64,000 nt of DNA, taken from contig NZ_CP018225.1 in assembly GCF_001890385.1 (NCBI RefSeq), positions 118,641 through 182,640 on the forward strand, given 5' to 3'. Made by a program: the position numbers and the translations under genes. Below, one piece after another: positions 42,001 through 50,370 of the stretch (position 1 is its first letter; every line of letters begins with the position of its first letter). The notes under the pieces were generated by a model. The model was not told the origin of the DNA. It was given only the letters and a program-made list of their open reading frames with translations, and ran no database searches. The stretch is from Tardibacter chloracetimidivorans. GTDB lineage: Bacteria; Pseudomonadota; Alphaproteobacteria; Sphingomonadales; Sphingomonadaceae.

Positions 42001-42018
42001 AGTCTGCTCAAGCAGACT
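42001..42018. promoter_or_regulatory. Palindrome AGTCTGC-TCAA-GCAGACT, copy 2
   Basis: Same arms as 39811-39828, 133 bp upstream of the small gene that opens the parAB operon. The two copies differ only in the 4-bp centre. Confidence 0.55.
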
Positions 42019-42025
42019 TGGGCGG

Positions 42026-42051
42026 GCCATCCCCCCGGTCGGGGGGATGGC
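42026..42051. terminator. GC-rich hairpin after the DUF3768 gene
   Basis: GCCATCCCCCC, GGTC loop, GGGGGGATGGC: 11 perfect pairs, 9 bp beyond the DUF3768 stop. No T-run follows, so termination is likely but not certain. Confidence 0.5.
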
Positions 42052-42060
42052 TGCGCCGGA

Positions 42061-42453
42061 TCAATATTCGTCGGCCAGCAGGATGGTGAGCACGCGCGTC
42101 GTGACCTCGGGGTTCGCGGCATCCGCCGAGCCATAGGCGAGCTCGAGGTCATAATAGTCGATCTTCCAGTAGAGGATCGCATCCTCGAACTCGAAGCGGC
42201 CGAAATCATGCTCGCCGATCGGATCGTTGTCGGGCGTGAAGCTGTCATAGTCGCGCACGATCCGGATGATCTCCGCGCGTCGGCGAAAGCCGCGGAACAG
42301 GGCGACCTCGCCGATCAGCGCCGCAACGCCGGCGGTCATCACGATCTGGTTGCGGCCCGGGCTATGGATGGACCGGCGAAGCGCGTCATTGAGTTCGGCG
42401 ACGCGGGCGATCCGCTCGGCCTGGCTCATCGCATTCGGGGAGGATTGGGACAT
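42061..42453 (-). CDS. DUF3768 protein
   Basis: 130 residues. RIARVAELNDALRRSIHSPGRNQIVMTAGVAAL followed by FRRRAEIIRIVRDYDSFTPDNDPIGEHDFGRFEFEDAILYWKIDYYDLELAYGSADAANPEVTTRVLTILLADEY is the DUF3768 pattern, with many conserved acidic and aromatic residues. Such genes are common on alphaproteobacterial plasmids and ICEs; their role is unknown. Confidence 0.85.
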   Translation of the reverse strand: MSQSSPNAMSQAERIARVAELNDALRRSIHSPGRNQIVMTAGVAALIGEVALFRGFRRRAEIIRIVRDYDSFTPDNDPIGEHDFGRFEFEDAILYWKIDYYDLELAYGSADAANPEVTTRVLTILLADEY

Positions 42454-42712
42454 GAGAACGCTCCTGATCTGTCCAGCCCCGCCCGCCGGGGCCTTCCGAC
42501 AGGCGTGCCAAGGGCCGGCGGCAGAGCGCGGCCGAGCACCCGCAGGGTCGCAACGGCAGTGGAGAAGCGCGCGGAGCGGGCTTGCACGGGCGCGCGCGCC
42601 GGCCAGGCGAGCCGACAGGAGGAAGGTCTTGGCGGGCGGGATCGCGAAGAGATGATCGCGGTGTCCCGATCCTCTGGCTCCGCGGAGAGCCCGGCGCTAT
42701 CCTCCGCTCATT

Positions 42713-43063
42713 ATGACGAGCAGCGCCACTCTCTTCCGCCTTGCCCCGGCCTGGACCGCGTCACTCCAGGCGATGCGGCTGCGCCAGATCCTCGTCCGAT
42801 CGCAATGCCGCCGCTGCGGCGGGTTGATGCGCGAGGATGTCGATGCCCTGATCGGGCTCCATGGAGCAGGCGCCAGCCTCATCGACCGGCAGGCCCGATG
42901 CCGCATGGTCGGCTGCGACGGCGCGGCCTATTATCTCGCGGCGCGCGGCCATGACCGTCCCTGGCACATATTGCTGCACGATGAGCACCTGCGCGCAGGC
43001 CTGGCCAACTGCCCTCCAGCGCGCGGCGCGACCGGCCGGGCCATCGTTTGCGCGCAGGGTTGA
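42713..43063 (+). CDS. Unknown protein with two cysteine pairs (zinc-ribbon-like)
   Basis: 116 residues. Cys pairs CRRCGG and CRMVGC frame a segment of about 35 residues (MREDVDALIGLHGAGASLIDRQAR), suggesting a zinc ribbon. Pattern and length look coding, but there is no clear RBS and no family is named. The preceding 260 bp (42454-42712) show no gene. Confidence 0.5.
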   Translation: MTSSATLFRLAPAWTASLQAMRLRQILVRSQCRRCGGLMREDVDALIGLHGAGASLIDRQARCRMVGCDGAAYYLAARGHDRPWHILLHDEHLRAGLANCPPARGATGRAIVCAQG

Positions 43064-43201
43064 GAAGTGCGAGCAGCCACGGCAGGGATCGTCACCCGAA
43101 TGGGCTGAGACTTGGCACAAGGCTCAGGGCGAAGCCTAGAGCCCGGTCCGGCCGCGCCGGAGCCGCCATTCTCAGGGCATAGATGCAGAGAAATCCGACT
43201 T

Positions 43202-43723
43202 TCAGACGGCAACCGCCCGTCGCAGATTGCCAAGTGCAGAACACAATTTCTGCGATACCTTACGGAGCTGCTGAAGCCTCTCCGCCGCCTCGTTCTCTTC
43301 GATCACGAGCGTCGAACGATCAGCCTGCCGTGCCCGGATCGCGATCACACGAAAGATGGCGGCCCATCGACTGGTCCGTTCGACTGTCAGCTTCGCCTGG
43401 CCATGGGCGAGCATCGTGCGCAGCCCTTCCTGGTGCCGAAATTCCGCCAGCAGGCTCGCGACACCCTTTCCCTCCACGGAAAAGGGGCCGCCCTCATTGA
43501 CGAGTGCAGCAAGGTCATCGAGCCGTTGCCCGACCAAATGCCGCAGCTTCACCGACTGTCCTCGTCCCGGCTGAGCGCTCAGATGCAGCAAAGTCTCGGT
43601 AACGGCCACCTCCACCGAGGCGAAGCATTGCAGACAGGCACCGCGCCAGGCGTTCACCTCCTGGGTGATACGCGCCCACAGGGCATCATCGCGGGCATTC
43701 GCTATCTCAGCCTCAATCGTCAT
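43202..43723 (-). CDS. Helical protein of unknown function
   Basis: 173 residues from ATG 43723. Mostly helical (MTIEAEIANARDDALWARITQEVNAWRGACLQCFASVEVAVTETLLHLSAQ ... EGLRTMLAHGQAKLTVERTSRWAAIFRVIAIRA ... AERLQQLRKVSQKL). It resembles small HEPN-like or effector-immunity helical proteins in general character, but no catalytic motif was found. Function unknown. Confidence 0.55.
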   Translation of the reverse strand: MTIEAEIANARDDALWARITQEVNAWRGACLQCFASVEVAVTETLLHLSAQPGRGQSVKLRHLVGQRLDDLAALVNEGGPFSVEGKGVASLLAEFRHQEGLRTMLAHGQAKLTVERTSRWAAIFRVIAIRARQADRSTLVIEENEAAERLQQLRKVSQKLCSALGNLRRAVAV

Positions 43724-43800
43724 TATCACAGCATAGTCGCGGCATCTGAACAATCGGTTCTCGTCGTCGGCGCAAGCCGCGAGCGAAGCGAGGGGAATAA

Positions 43801-43822
43801 CCGGGAGCCGAGCGGCTCCCGG
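43801..43822 (-). terminator. Hairpin after the 54-residue gene
   Basis: CCGGGAGCC, GAGC loop, GGCTCCCGG: nine perfect pairs, 8 bp beyond the stop at 43831. Only a weak T-containing stretch follows on the minus strand. Confidence 0.45.
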
Positions 43823-43830
43823 ACGAGCCG

Positions 43831-43995
43831 TCAGGCAAAGGGATCGAATTCGGTGACGATGGCGACGCTGCCGTCGGCGTCTTCGGCGGTGATGACACCA
43901 TAATGCTGCCCGATCGCGATGACGAAGGTGACCACCATGAGGCTGCGCGAGAGGCTGAAGGCATGGCGGCGTGCGATTGCGATGTCGGTGAACAT
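43831..43995 (-). CDS. 54-residue membrane-type protein of unknown function
   Basis: Start ATG 43995 follows AAAGGAG seven bases ahead. One hydrophobic helix (FSLSRSLMVVTFVIAIGQHYGVI) and an acidic tail (TAEDADGSVAIVTEFDPFA). The strong RBS and trailing hairpin support a real gene. No family recognised. Confidence 0.6.
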   Translation of the reverse strand: MFTDIAIARRHAFSLSRSLMVVTFVIAIGQHYGVITAEDADGSVAIVTEFDPFA

Positions 43996-44301
43996 GTCGA
44001 GGCTCCTTTGCGCGCCGGCGGGTTCGTCCCGCTCGACAGGCGCCCGATGTGTCCGGCCGGTGGCCGCGATCACTTTTTCGGCTGTAGGCCCAAAAAGCCG
44101 TAGCGAAGCGACCGGACCCCTTGCGGGTTGATCGCAAAAGGTCACCGGGTGGACCAAGGATCGCGCCGATTGAGAGCGGGCGAACCCGCCGGCCAGGAGG
44201 CCAGGTCCCCGCCGATGTCGCGCCCCACCCCTTGCCCTGCCTGCCGCTCCATCCAACGGGGTCCGGATGACAGGCCGCCGCTTGTCGGTTAGCCCCGCCG
44301 G
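43996..44301. other. Intergenic region without a recognisable gene
   Basis: 306 bp of GC-rich DNA between two divergent genes. It should hold the promoters of the 54-residue gene (leftward) and the thermonuclease gene (rightward). No long dyad, RBS-led ORF or known site was recognised. Confidence 0.5.
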
Positions 44302-44736
44302 ATGCTGTTCCCGCTCCTGCTTGCCGCCGCCGTGGTCCCCAATGGTCAGACCTTCGCCTGCACACCGACGCGCGTCTGGGATGGCGATGGCCCGATCTGG
44401 TGCCGCGAGGGCGCCCATGTGCGGCTCGCCGGCATTGCCGCGCGCGAGATCGACAACAGCTGCCGCCCCGGCCAGCCCTGTCCGAGAGCAAGTGGCCCGG
44501 CCGCCCGCGATGCGTTGGTGCGCTTGCTTGGCGGACCGCGCGGCCAGACATCCACCGGGCATATCCGCGTGGCTGGCTCCACCATGCGCTGCGTCTCGAC
44601 CGGCGAGGCCAAGGGCAACCGGACCGGCGCCTGGTGCAGCGCGCCCGGCATCGGCGATCTCAGCTGCGCGATGATCGCTACCGGCACCGTGCTGCGCTGG
44701 GAACGCTATGCCAAGGGGCGATGCCGATCCCGCTGA
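44302..44736 (+). CDS. Thermonuclease-like (SNase family) protein
   Basis: 144 residues with a short signal-like start (LFPLLLAAAVVPNG). The SNase-like core is TPTRVWDGDGPIWCREGAHVRLAGIAAREIDNSC ... CPRASGPAARDALVRLLGG, with VWDGDG and RLAGIAAREID as in staphylococcal nuclease. The later catalytic Arg/Glu region is atypical and Cys-rich (CSAPGIGDLSCAM), so activity is not assured. Confidence 0.78.
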   Translation: MLFPLLLAAAVVPNGQTFACTPTRVWDGDGPIWCREGAHVRLAGIAAREIDNSCRPGQPCPRASGPAARDALVRLLGGPRGQTSTGHIRVAGSTMRCVSTGEAKGNRTGAWCSAPGIGDLSCAMIATGTVLRWERYAKGRCRSR

Positions 44737-44773
44737 TCCGCTTGGGACCATGCCGCGCCTGAACAGGATAAGA

Positions 44774-44798
44774 GGCCCGGCGGCGATGCCGCCGGGCC
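44774..44798. terminator. Bidirectional hairpin between thermonuclease and ssb genes
   Basis: GGCCCGGCGGC, GAT loop, GCCGCCGGGCC: 11 perfect pairs, lying between two convergent stops (44736 and 44812). Confidence 0.6.
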
Positions 44799-44811
44799 GC
44801 CCTGTCCGACC

Positions 44812-45219
44812 TCAGAACGGGATTTCATCGTCCTCGGGCTCGTTGCCGCCGCCGCTATTCTCGTTCGACTTGGCGCGGGTGAGGAAGGTAACCTCGTCGG
44901 CGATGATCTCGACGCCGTAGCGTTCGATATTCTCGCTGTCGGTCCAGCGGGTGTAGTGGATACGGCCCCGGACCATGACCTTCATGCCCTTGTCGACATA
45001 TTGCTCGACCGTCTTGCCGACGCCGTTGAAGCAGGTGATCCGGTGCCATTCGGTGTCCTCGAGGCGGCGATTGTTGTCGTCGCGCAGGATCTTGCCGTTG
45101 CTGTCGCGCTTCGGGCGCGAGGTGGCGAGGCTGAAATGGGTGATGCGGGTGCCGCCCTGGGTGGTGCGGGTTTCCGGCATGCCACCGACATTGCCGGCGA
45201 GGATGACGAGGTTCTGCAT
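44812..45219 (-). CDS. ssb: Single-stranded DNA-binding protein
   Basis: 135 residues from ATG 45219. OB-fold segments MQNLVILAGNVGGMPETRTTQGGTRITHFSLATS, TEWHRITCFNGVGKTVEQYVDKGMKVMVRGRIHYTRW and YGVEIIADEVTFL, with the acidic tail PEDDEIPF that binds partner proteins. A mobile-element SSB, probably protecting transferred single strands. A 32-bp leader element shared with the DUF2493 gene lies about 110 bp upstream. Confidence 0.95.
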   Translation of the reverse strand: MQNLVILAGNVGGMPETRTTQGGTRITHFSLATSRPKRDSNGKILRDDNNRRLEDTEWHRITCFNGVGKTVEQYVDKGMKVMVRGRIHYTRWTDSENIERYGVEIIADEVTFLTRAKSNENSGGGNEPEDDEIPF

Positions 45220-45626
45220 GGCTTGGGTTCCTTCGATGTGGGTCCAAGGGACCGTCCCTTCGACTGATCCCCGGCCAAGGCGGACAGGACGGCCCATCCA
45301 CCGGCAGCGCAGCGCCGGGGAACCCCGAGACAAGGGGTGGTGCGGGCAGCCGTGGCACACGGCAACTCGGCCCGATGGCTCGCGGGTTGGATGCGGCGGA
45401 CGGCCGGCTTAGGGATCAGATGAGGAGAAGGACGGTGCGTCGCTTGGGCCATGACCGGAGCCCACCCAGCGAAACCGCCGATATTGCCGGCTTTGCCGAG
45501 CACGCCGGTCCGGCATCTCGCGGACCTTACGCCCGTGCCTTATCTGCCCGTCCCTTGAGCCGCAGGACGGGATTGTAGATCCTTCGCATGGCCACTCGCG
45601 GGCTCGACACGACGTCCGTTGCACGA
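45220..45626. other. Non-coding leader region of ssb
   Basis: About 400 bp with no supported gene. At 45318-45349 it holds a segment GGGGAACCCCGAGACAAGG then GGTGGTGCGGGC that recurs, slightly changed, at 47453-47485 ahead of the DUF2493 gene. Both lie about 100-130 bp upstream of the start codon. Confidence 0.5.
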
Positions 45627-46295
45627 TCACGCGGAGGGGGAAGAGGAGGTACGCAAGGTGGCGGCGCCTGGCGTGGCTGGCCTCAGGCAGGCCGCCACGG
45701 CATCGAGGAGCTGCCCGGTCTCGCAAAGCACGGCGCCGATGTCGCAGGCATAGCCACCTGCCACCAGCGCGTCGATCCGATGCACGGCATAGGCCGGGCC
45801 GAGGCTCTTGATGAAATCGGCCAGCGGACGACCGGGCGCCGGCAGGCCTAGCTGCCGCGCCTCGTCGAGGGCGCGGACAAGGTCATGACGGATATCGCGG
45901 GCCAGCGCATCGTCCGTCCAGCCATGACCCAAAAGATGCGCCTTCAAACCCAGTTCGCAGGAGATCGCGAGCAAGTGCAGTGCCGGCGCAAGCGCAATAG
46001 GCGCGCCAATCTGCGCGCCGCGATGAAATTCGCGCGCACGATCAAGAAACACGGCTGCAAGCACCGGATCGCCGGGCGCCGCCAATCTTTCGATCGCGCG
46101 CCAGCGGCGCGGCGTCAGCTGGCGGAGCCAGGAGGGACCGGCCTGGTTGCGCAAATGCCGTAAGTAAGCGCCATCGGCTTCGTCCACATCGCTGCCCGTT
46201 GACCATAACGACAGCAGCTTCGCCTTCCAGTGGCGGCCATGCGCGGCGCGGAAGGCAAGGAGCGCGCACGCACTGGCGCGATCGGGCATGAACAT
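45627..46295 (-). CDS. Unknown protein (HEPN-like helical)
   Basis: 222 residues from ATG 46295 (46289 is also possible). Segments such as GAPIALAPALHLLAISCELGLKAHLLGHGWTDDALARDIRHDLVRALDEARQLGL recall HEPN-type helical proteins with an R/H pair (IRHDL), but the catalytic RxxxxH motif is not clear. It has no recognised family name and lies between ssb and the DUF2493 gene. Confidence 0.6.
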   Translation of the reverse strand: MFMPDRASACALLAFRAAHGRHWKAKLLSLWSTGSDVDEADGAYLRHLRNQAGPSWLRQLTPRRWRAIERLAAPGDPVLAAVFLDRAREFHRGAQIGAPIALAPALHLLAISCELGLKAHLLGHGWTDDALARDIRHDLVRALDEARQLGLPAPGRPLADFIKSLGPAYAVHRIDALVAGGYACDIGAVLCETGQLLDAVAACLRPATPGAATLRTSSSPSA

Positions 46296-46375
46296 GATGC
46301 GGAACCTCCGAAAGGGAACAAGGGACGCATCCACCCCGCCCCCTCCCCTCCGGCACCGGCATTCGTGAGATTGAG

Positions 46376-46401
46376 AAAAGCCGGCCGCCGAAGCGGCCGG
46401 C
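46376..46401 (-). terminator. Rho-independent terminator after the DUF2493 gene
   Basis: Minus strand: GCCGGCCGC, TTCG loop, GCGGCCGGC, TTTT. Nine perfect pairs, 8 bp after the stop at 46409. Confidence 0.8.
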
Positions 46402-46408
46402 ACGGCGG

Positions 46409-47350
46409 TCAGCCGCGGGATAAAGCCGCCGGCGGCGTTCCGAGCGGTCCGCGGCGATCGACGACATGGATGCCGCGCGCCTTGGCCTCGATCACCAGCC
46501 TTTCGGTGACGCCGTTGCCCTGGAAGGCGATGACGTAGCGCGGCTTGACCGAGAGCATCTGCTCGTTGCGCCGGAAGCCGGCACGATCGCCAAGCTTGCG
46601 ATCAAGGCCGAACCGCAGCTGCTGGATGCCGTTCTGCTCGGCCCAGGATGCTGCAAGACGCTCGATGCCCTTCATGTCGCCGCCATGGACGAGATACATG
46701 TCGCCCACACGCTCGCGCACGGCCTTGAGGGTCCGCAGCAGATTGTCGGCAAACTGCTTGGCCTCGTCGTCGCTGGCGAAGCGAAGGCGCCCGCCGGCGA
46801 AGACCACGGGCGTGCCATGGACCATATTGGCATCGCGCACCCGCTCGCGCCGCGCCTGCAAATAGGCCCGGCCATCGACGATCGCAGCGGTCGTGCCGAG
46901 CGAGATGCGGTTGCCGGTCGCGGGCACCCAGGAGCGGCCGGTCTCGTGCAGATAGTGGCGCGCCGCGGTGTCGCGCATCCCCTCATAGGCCTGGGCGGAC
47001 TGCTCGACCTTGCGGGCGAGATCGATCTTGTCCTCGAGATCGGCGGTCGCGATCTCCGACCCGTCCTGCTCGGCGAGCAGGAGCCGGATCTCGTCGGTCA
47101 GGCGGTCGATCAGCTGATGCTTCTTGGCGGCCGCGCGGTGGAAGAGATTGACGAAGCCCCAGCCCAGATCCTCGATGTCGCGTTCGAGCGCGGTGAAGGG
47201 GAAGAGCGCGAAGAGATCGCTCCAGATGGCGCTGACGGTCTGTTCGAGCGCCTCGGCCGGTGGCGGCGCTTCCATCGTGCGTTGGTCGCCCGTCAGGTCG
47301 AGATGGCCGAGTTCGAGTGCTTGGAGCACTGCTGAAAGGGAGCTGGTCAT
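46409..47350 (-). CDS. DUF2493 (YspA-like SLOG-type) domain protein
   Basis: 313 residues from ATG 47350. The C-terminal third has the Rossmann-like DUF2493 region: VVFAGGRLRFASDDEAKQFADNLLRTLKAV ... MYLVHGGDMKGIERLAASWAEQNGIQQLRF ... RNEQMLSVKPRYVIAFQGNGVTERLVIEAKARGI. These SLOG-family folds bind nucleotides or related ligands. The N-terminal part is helical. It is typical of alphaproteobacterial ICE backbones next to ssb; role unknown. Confidence 0.83.
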   Translation of the reverse strand: MTSSLSAVLQALELGHLDLTGDQRTMEAPPPAEALEQTVSAIWSDLFALFPFTALERDIEDLGWGFVNLFHRAAAKKHQLIDRLTDEIRLLLAEQDGSEIATADLEDKIDLARKVEQSAQAYEGMRDTAARHYLHETGRSWVPATGNRISLGTTAAIVDGRAYLQARRERVRDANMVHGTPVVFAGGRLRFASDDEAKQFADNLLRTLKAVRERVGDMYLVHGGDMKGIERLAASWAEQNGIQQLRFGLDRKLGDRAGFRRNEQMLSVKPRYVIAFQGNGVTERLVIEAKARGIHVVDRRGPLGTPPAALSRG

Positions 47351-47697
47351 GAGGGATTGCCTTTCCGTGTCGCAGGGCCGGCGGCCTTCCCGCCGGATGC
47401 GCACCCTCCGGGCCATCGAAAAAGCGGCGGCGGCACCGCCGGGCAACGCCCAAGGGGAACCCGATAAGGTCCGGGTGGTGCGGGCCGGCGCGCCTCGGCG
47501 CGCCAACACGGCCGGAGCGTTCGGGTTGCCGCCGCCAGCGCGATGGCCCATGTGCCGCATCCTCTGGCGAAAGGCGCGAAGGCCCTGTCGCGTCAGGCAT
47601 TCATGGCGCAGAGGACCTTAAGAAGGGCACCCGCAACCCGATCTCCCGATGCGCACAGGACGGCATGAAAGCGCGTCGCATCGCAAGCGCCGGGCCG
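47351..47697. other. Non-coding region between arsH and the DUF2493 gene
   Basis: About 350 bp. It contains the second copy of the ssb leader element (47453-47485: GGGGAACCCGATAAGG ... GGTGGTGCGGGC). No gene is supported; the arsenic cassette starts beyond it. Confidence 0.5.
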
Positions 47698-48438
47698 TCA
47701 GGCCGTCGACCGTGAGGCCAGATCTTGTGCCGCGTCGCGCTTGGCGGCTGCCGCCTTGCGTTCCGAATAGCGGTCCACGAGTTGATCGGCATGGCGACGT
47801 GTCAGCACCGTGAAGCGCACCAGCTCCTCCATGACGTCGACGATCCGGTCATAATAGCTTGAGGCACTGAGACGGCCGTCCTCGTCGAACTCCTTGAACG
47901 CCATAGCAATGCTCGACTGGTTGGGGATGGTGAACATGCGCATCCACCGCCCGAGCAGCCGCAACGTGTTGACTGCGTTGAACGACTGCGATCCGCCCGA
48001 AACCTGCATGACGGCCAGGGTCCGGCCCTGGGTCGGACGCATGCCGCCGAATTCGAGCGGCAAATGGTCGATCTGCGCTTTCATGATGCCGGTGATCTGG
48101 CCGTGCCGTTCGGGGCTGCACCAGACCATGCCTTCGGACCAGAGCGCATGCTCGCGAAGCTCATGCACCGCCGGGTGATCATCGTCCTTGATCTGGTCGG
48201 GGAGCGGGAGATCGGCCGGATCGAAGATCCGCACTTCGGCGCCGAAGAGGATGAGCAGCCGGGCCGCTTCCTCGACCGCGAAGCGACTGAACGACCGCTC
48301 GCGCAGCGAGCCGTAGAGGAGGAGGATGCGAGGTTTCGGCTCAAGCGCGCCGAGCCCGGCGGCGAGATCGGGCCGGATCATTGCACGGTCCAGCGCGGGC
48401 ATGTGATCGGGTTCGGGAAGGATACGAAGACGCGACAT
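47698..48438 (-). CDS. arsH: ArsH NADPH-dependent FMN reductase / organoarsenical oxidase
   Basis: 246 residues from ATG 48438. Flavodoxin-like motifs [26 protein letters not shown] (FMN phosphate loop GSxRxxS), [24 protein letters not shown], and [31 protein letters not shown] are characteristic of ArsH. It oxidises trivalent organoarsenicals. Last gene of the ars operon; TGATG overlap with arsN2. Confidence 0.95.
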   Translation of the reverse strand: MSRLRILPEPDHMPALDRAMIRPDLAAGLGALEPKPRILLLYGSLRERSFSRFAVEEAARLLILFGAEVRIFDPADLPLPDQIKDDDHPAVHELREHALWSEGMVWCSPERHGQITGIMKAQIDHLPLEFGGMRPTQGRTLAVMQVSGGSQSFNAVNTLRLLGRWMRMFTIPNQSSIAMAFKEFDEDGRLSASSYYDRIVDVMEELVRFTVLTRRHADQLVDRYSERKAAAAKRDAAQDLASRSTA

Positions 48439-48869
48439 CAGGCAATCCATTTGTACAAAAGGGCGGCGCTCGCCGGGCATAGCGATCGGAACTCGGCCGA
48501 TTGCGCGATGACGGCAGGAACGTCGGTCCGTTCGGCTGTTTCATAGCCGTGACGGCGAAAGAAAGGCTCGGCGGTCGTGGTGAGCAGGTACAGGCTAGTC
48601 GCGCCCTCATCAGCTGCAGCGCGTTCGACTGCCGTGAGAATGGCACCGCCCAATCCGCATCCGCGCCGATCGGCCTTCACGACCAGCGAGCGCAGCAGGC
48701 GGTCGGAGCCGTCGCCTTCGATCCCGCCATAGCCGACAATGCCCGCATCATCCTCGAACCGAAAGAAGCGGCGTCCCGCCTCGGCGAGATCACTGGCAGG
48801 CAGACCCGCCGCGCTCAGCTCCGCCATCAGGTCGGAAAGCGACCTGGGATCCAGCAGTGTAGCGATCAT
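48438..48869 (-). CDS. arsN2: ArsN2-type GNAT acetyltransferase
   Basis: 143 residues. Acetyl-CoA site [22 protein letters not shown] and the GNAT end [16 protein letters not shown]. Arsenic operons often include ArsN-type acetyltransferases that modify amino-containing arsenicals; identity here rests on motif and position. 4-bp overlap with the ACR3 gene. Confidence 0.87.
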   Translation of the reverse strand: MIATLLDPRSLSDLMAELSAAGLPASDLAEAGRRFFRFEDDAGIVGYGGIEGDGSDRLLRSLVVKADRRGCGLGGAILTAVERAAADEGATSLYLLTTTAEPFFRRHGYETAERTDVPAVIAQSAEFRSLCPASAALLYKWIA

Positions 48870-49933
48870 GCAGGAACGCGTTGCTCGTACCAGGGCCGCG
48901 TCTTCTTCACGATGCTGACGACAGACAGCATTACCGGCACCTCGACCAGCACGCCCACCACGGTCGCGAGCGCGGCCCCGGAATTGAGGCCGAACAGGCT
49001 GATCGCGGCTGCAACCGCGAGCTCGAAGAAATTGGACGCGCCGATCAGCGCGGCCGGAGCGGCGACGCACCAGGCCACGCCGAAGCGCCGACTGAGCCAA
49101 TAGGCCAGGCCCGCATTGAAGTAGACCTGGATGAGGATGGGAATGGCAATCAGTGCGATGACCAGCGGATGAGCCAGGATCGCCGGGCCCTGGAAGCCGA
49201 ACAAGAGGACGAGCGTCGTCAGCAGCGCAACCAGCGACAGCGGCCCGAGCGTTGCCAGCAGCCGATCCAGCGCCGGCTGCCCGCCTGACGATAGCAACGC
49301 CCGACGAATGATCTGCGCGACGATGACGGGCACGACGATATAGAGCAGGACCGAGATGAGCAGCGTGTCCCAGGGCACTGTGATCGAGGCGACGCCCAGC
49401 AGCAGTCCGACCAGCGGTGCGAAGGCGAAGACCATGATCACGTCGTTGAGCGCCACCTGGCTCAGCGTATAGGTCGGCTCGCCGTCGCATAGGTTCGACC
49501 AGACGAACACCATCGCCGTGCAGGGGGCGGCGGCGAGCAGGATGAGCCCGGCGATATAGGCGTTGATCTCGCCCTGCGGCAGCAGCGGCCGGAAGAGCCA
49601 TCCCAGGAACAGCGTGCCGAGCAGCGCCATTGAAAAGGGCTTCACCGCCCAGTTGATGAAGAGGGTGACGCCGACGCCCTTCCAGTGTTGGCGAACCGAC
49701 CCCAACGCGCCGAGGTCGATCTTGAGCAGCATGGGGACGATCATCAGCCAGATCAGCACAGCCACGACCAGGTTCACGCGCGCGATCTCGGCCGATGCGA
49801 TGGCTGCGAACAGATTCGGCAGCGAATAGCCGAGCGCGATGCCGACAGCGATGCAGAGCGCCACCCAGACGCTCAAATAGCGTTCGAAGCTGTTGATCGC
49901 CGGCTTGGGTTGTGCCGCAACGGTCGCGTTCAC
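48866..49933 (-). CDS. acr3: ACR3-family arsenite efflux transporter
   Basis: 355 residues with ten hydrophobic helices. Family motifs: NSFERYLSVWVALCIAVGIALGY, NWAVKPFSMALLGTLFLGWLF, and AAPCTAMVFVWSNLCDGEPTYTLSQVALNDVIMVFAF, which contains the conserved Cys that binds As(III). It exports arsenite made by the two reductases. Confidence 0.95.
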   Translation of the reverse strand: MNATVAAQPKPAINSFERYLSVWVALCIAVGIALGYSLPNLFAAIASAEIARVNLVVAVLIWLMIVPMLLKIDLGALGSVRQHWKGVGVTLFINWAVKPFSMALLGTLFLGWLFRPLLPQGEINAYIAGLILLAAAPCTAMVFVWSNLCDGEPTYTLSQVALNDVIMVFAFAPLVGLLLGVASITVPWDTLLISVLLYIVVPVIVAQIIRRALLSSGGQPALDRLLATLGPLSLVALLTTLVLLFGFQGPAILAHPLVIALIAIPILIQVYFNAGLAYWLSRRFGVAWCVAAPAALIGASNFFELAVAAAISLFGLNSGAALATVVGVLVEVPVMLSVVSIVKKTRPWYEQRVPA

Positions 49934-50370
49934 GCCCCGATCCTCTTGCCGGCGGCGTCGATGACCTGCTCGCCATCTTCCTTGGTGAAAGCCCCGCGCT
50001 GGGCGGACGGGAGAAGATCGAGCACCTCTTCCGATGGACGGCAGAGTTTCACGCCGAGCGGCGACACAACGATTGGCCGGTTGATGAGGATCGGATGCTC
50101 GATCATCGCATCAATGAGCTGGTCATCGCTGAACGTCGGATCGGCAAGACCCAGCTCGGCGAAGGGCGTGCCCTTCTCGCGGAGCAACTGGCGTGCGCTG
50201 ATGCCCATGCGGGCGATGAGCGAAACCAGGCGCGGGCGGTTGGGCGGCGTCTTGAGATATTCGATCACATGCGGCTCGATCCCGGCGTTGCGGATCATCG
50301 CCAGCGTGTTGCGCGACGTCCCACACTCGGGATTGTGATAGATGACGATATCGATTGCGGCATTGCTCAT
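49930..50370 (-). CDS. arsC: Arsenate reductase, glutaredoxin-dependent type
   Basis: 146 residues. Catalytic segment IYHNPECGTSRNTLAMIRNAG (Cys in NPxCGTSR), PPNRPRLVSLIARMG and HPILINRPIVVSPLGVKLCRPSEEVLDLL are those of the E. coli R773 ArsC type. ATGA overlap at both ends. Confidence 0.95.
   Translation of the reverse strand: MSNAAIDIVIYHNPECGTSRNTLAMIRNAGIEPHVIEYLKTPPNRPRLVSLIARMGISARQLLREKGTPFAELGLADPTFSDDQLIDAMIEHPILINRPIVVSPLGVKLCRPSEEVLDLLPSAQRGAFTKEDGEQVIDAAGKRIGA

Noticed and set aside
42466..42712. Small ORFs in the GC-rich region before the Cys-pair gene
   Set aside because: Arg/Ala/Gly-rich translations without RBS or motifs.
44551..44751. Long minus-strand ORFs extending the 173- and 54-residue genes to 449 and 306 residues
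   Set aside because: Extensions lack coding character and skip the good RBS at 43995; they overlap the thermonuclease gene.
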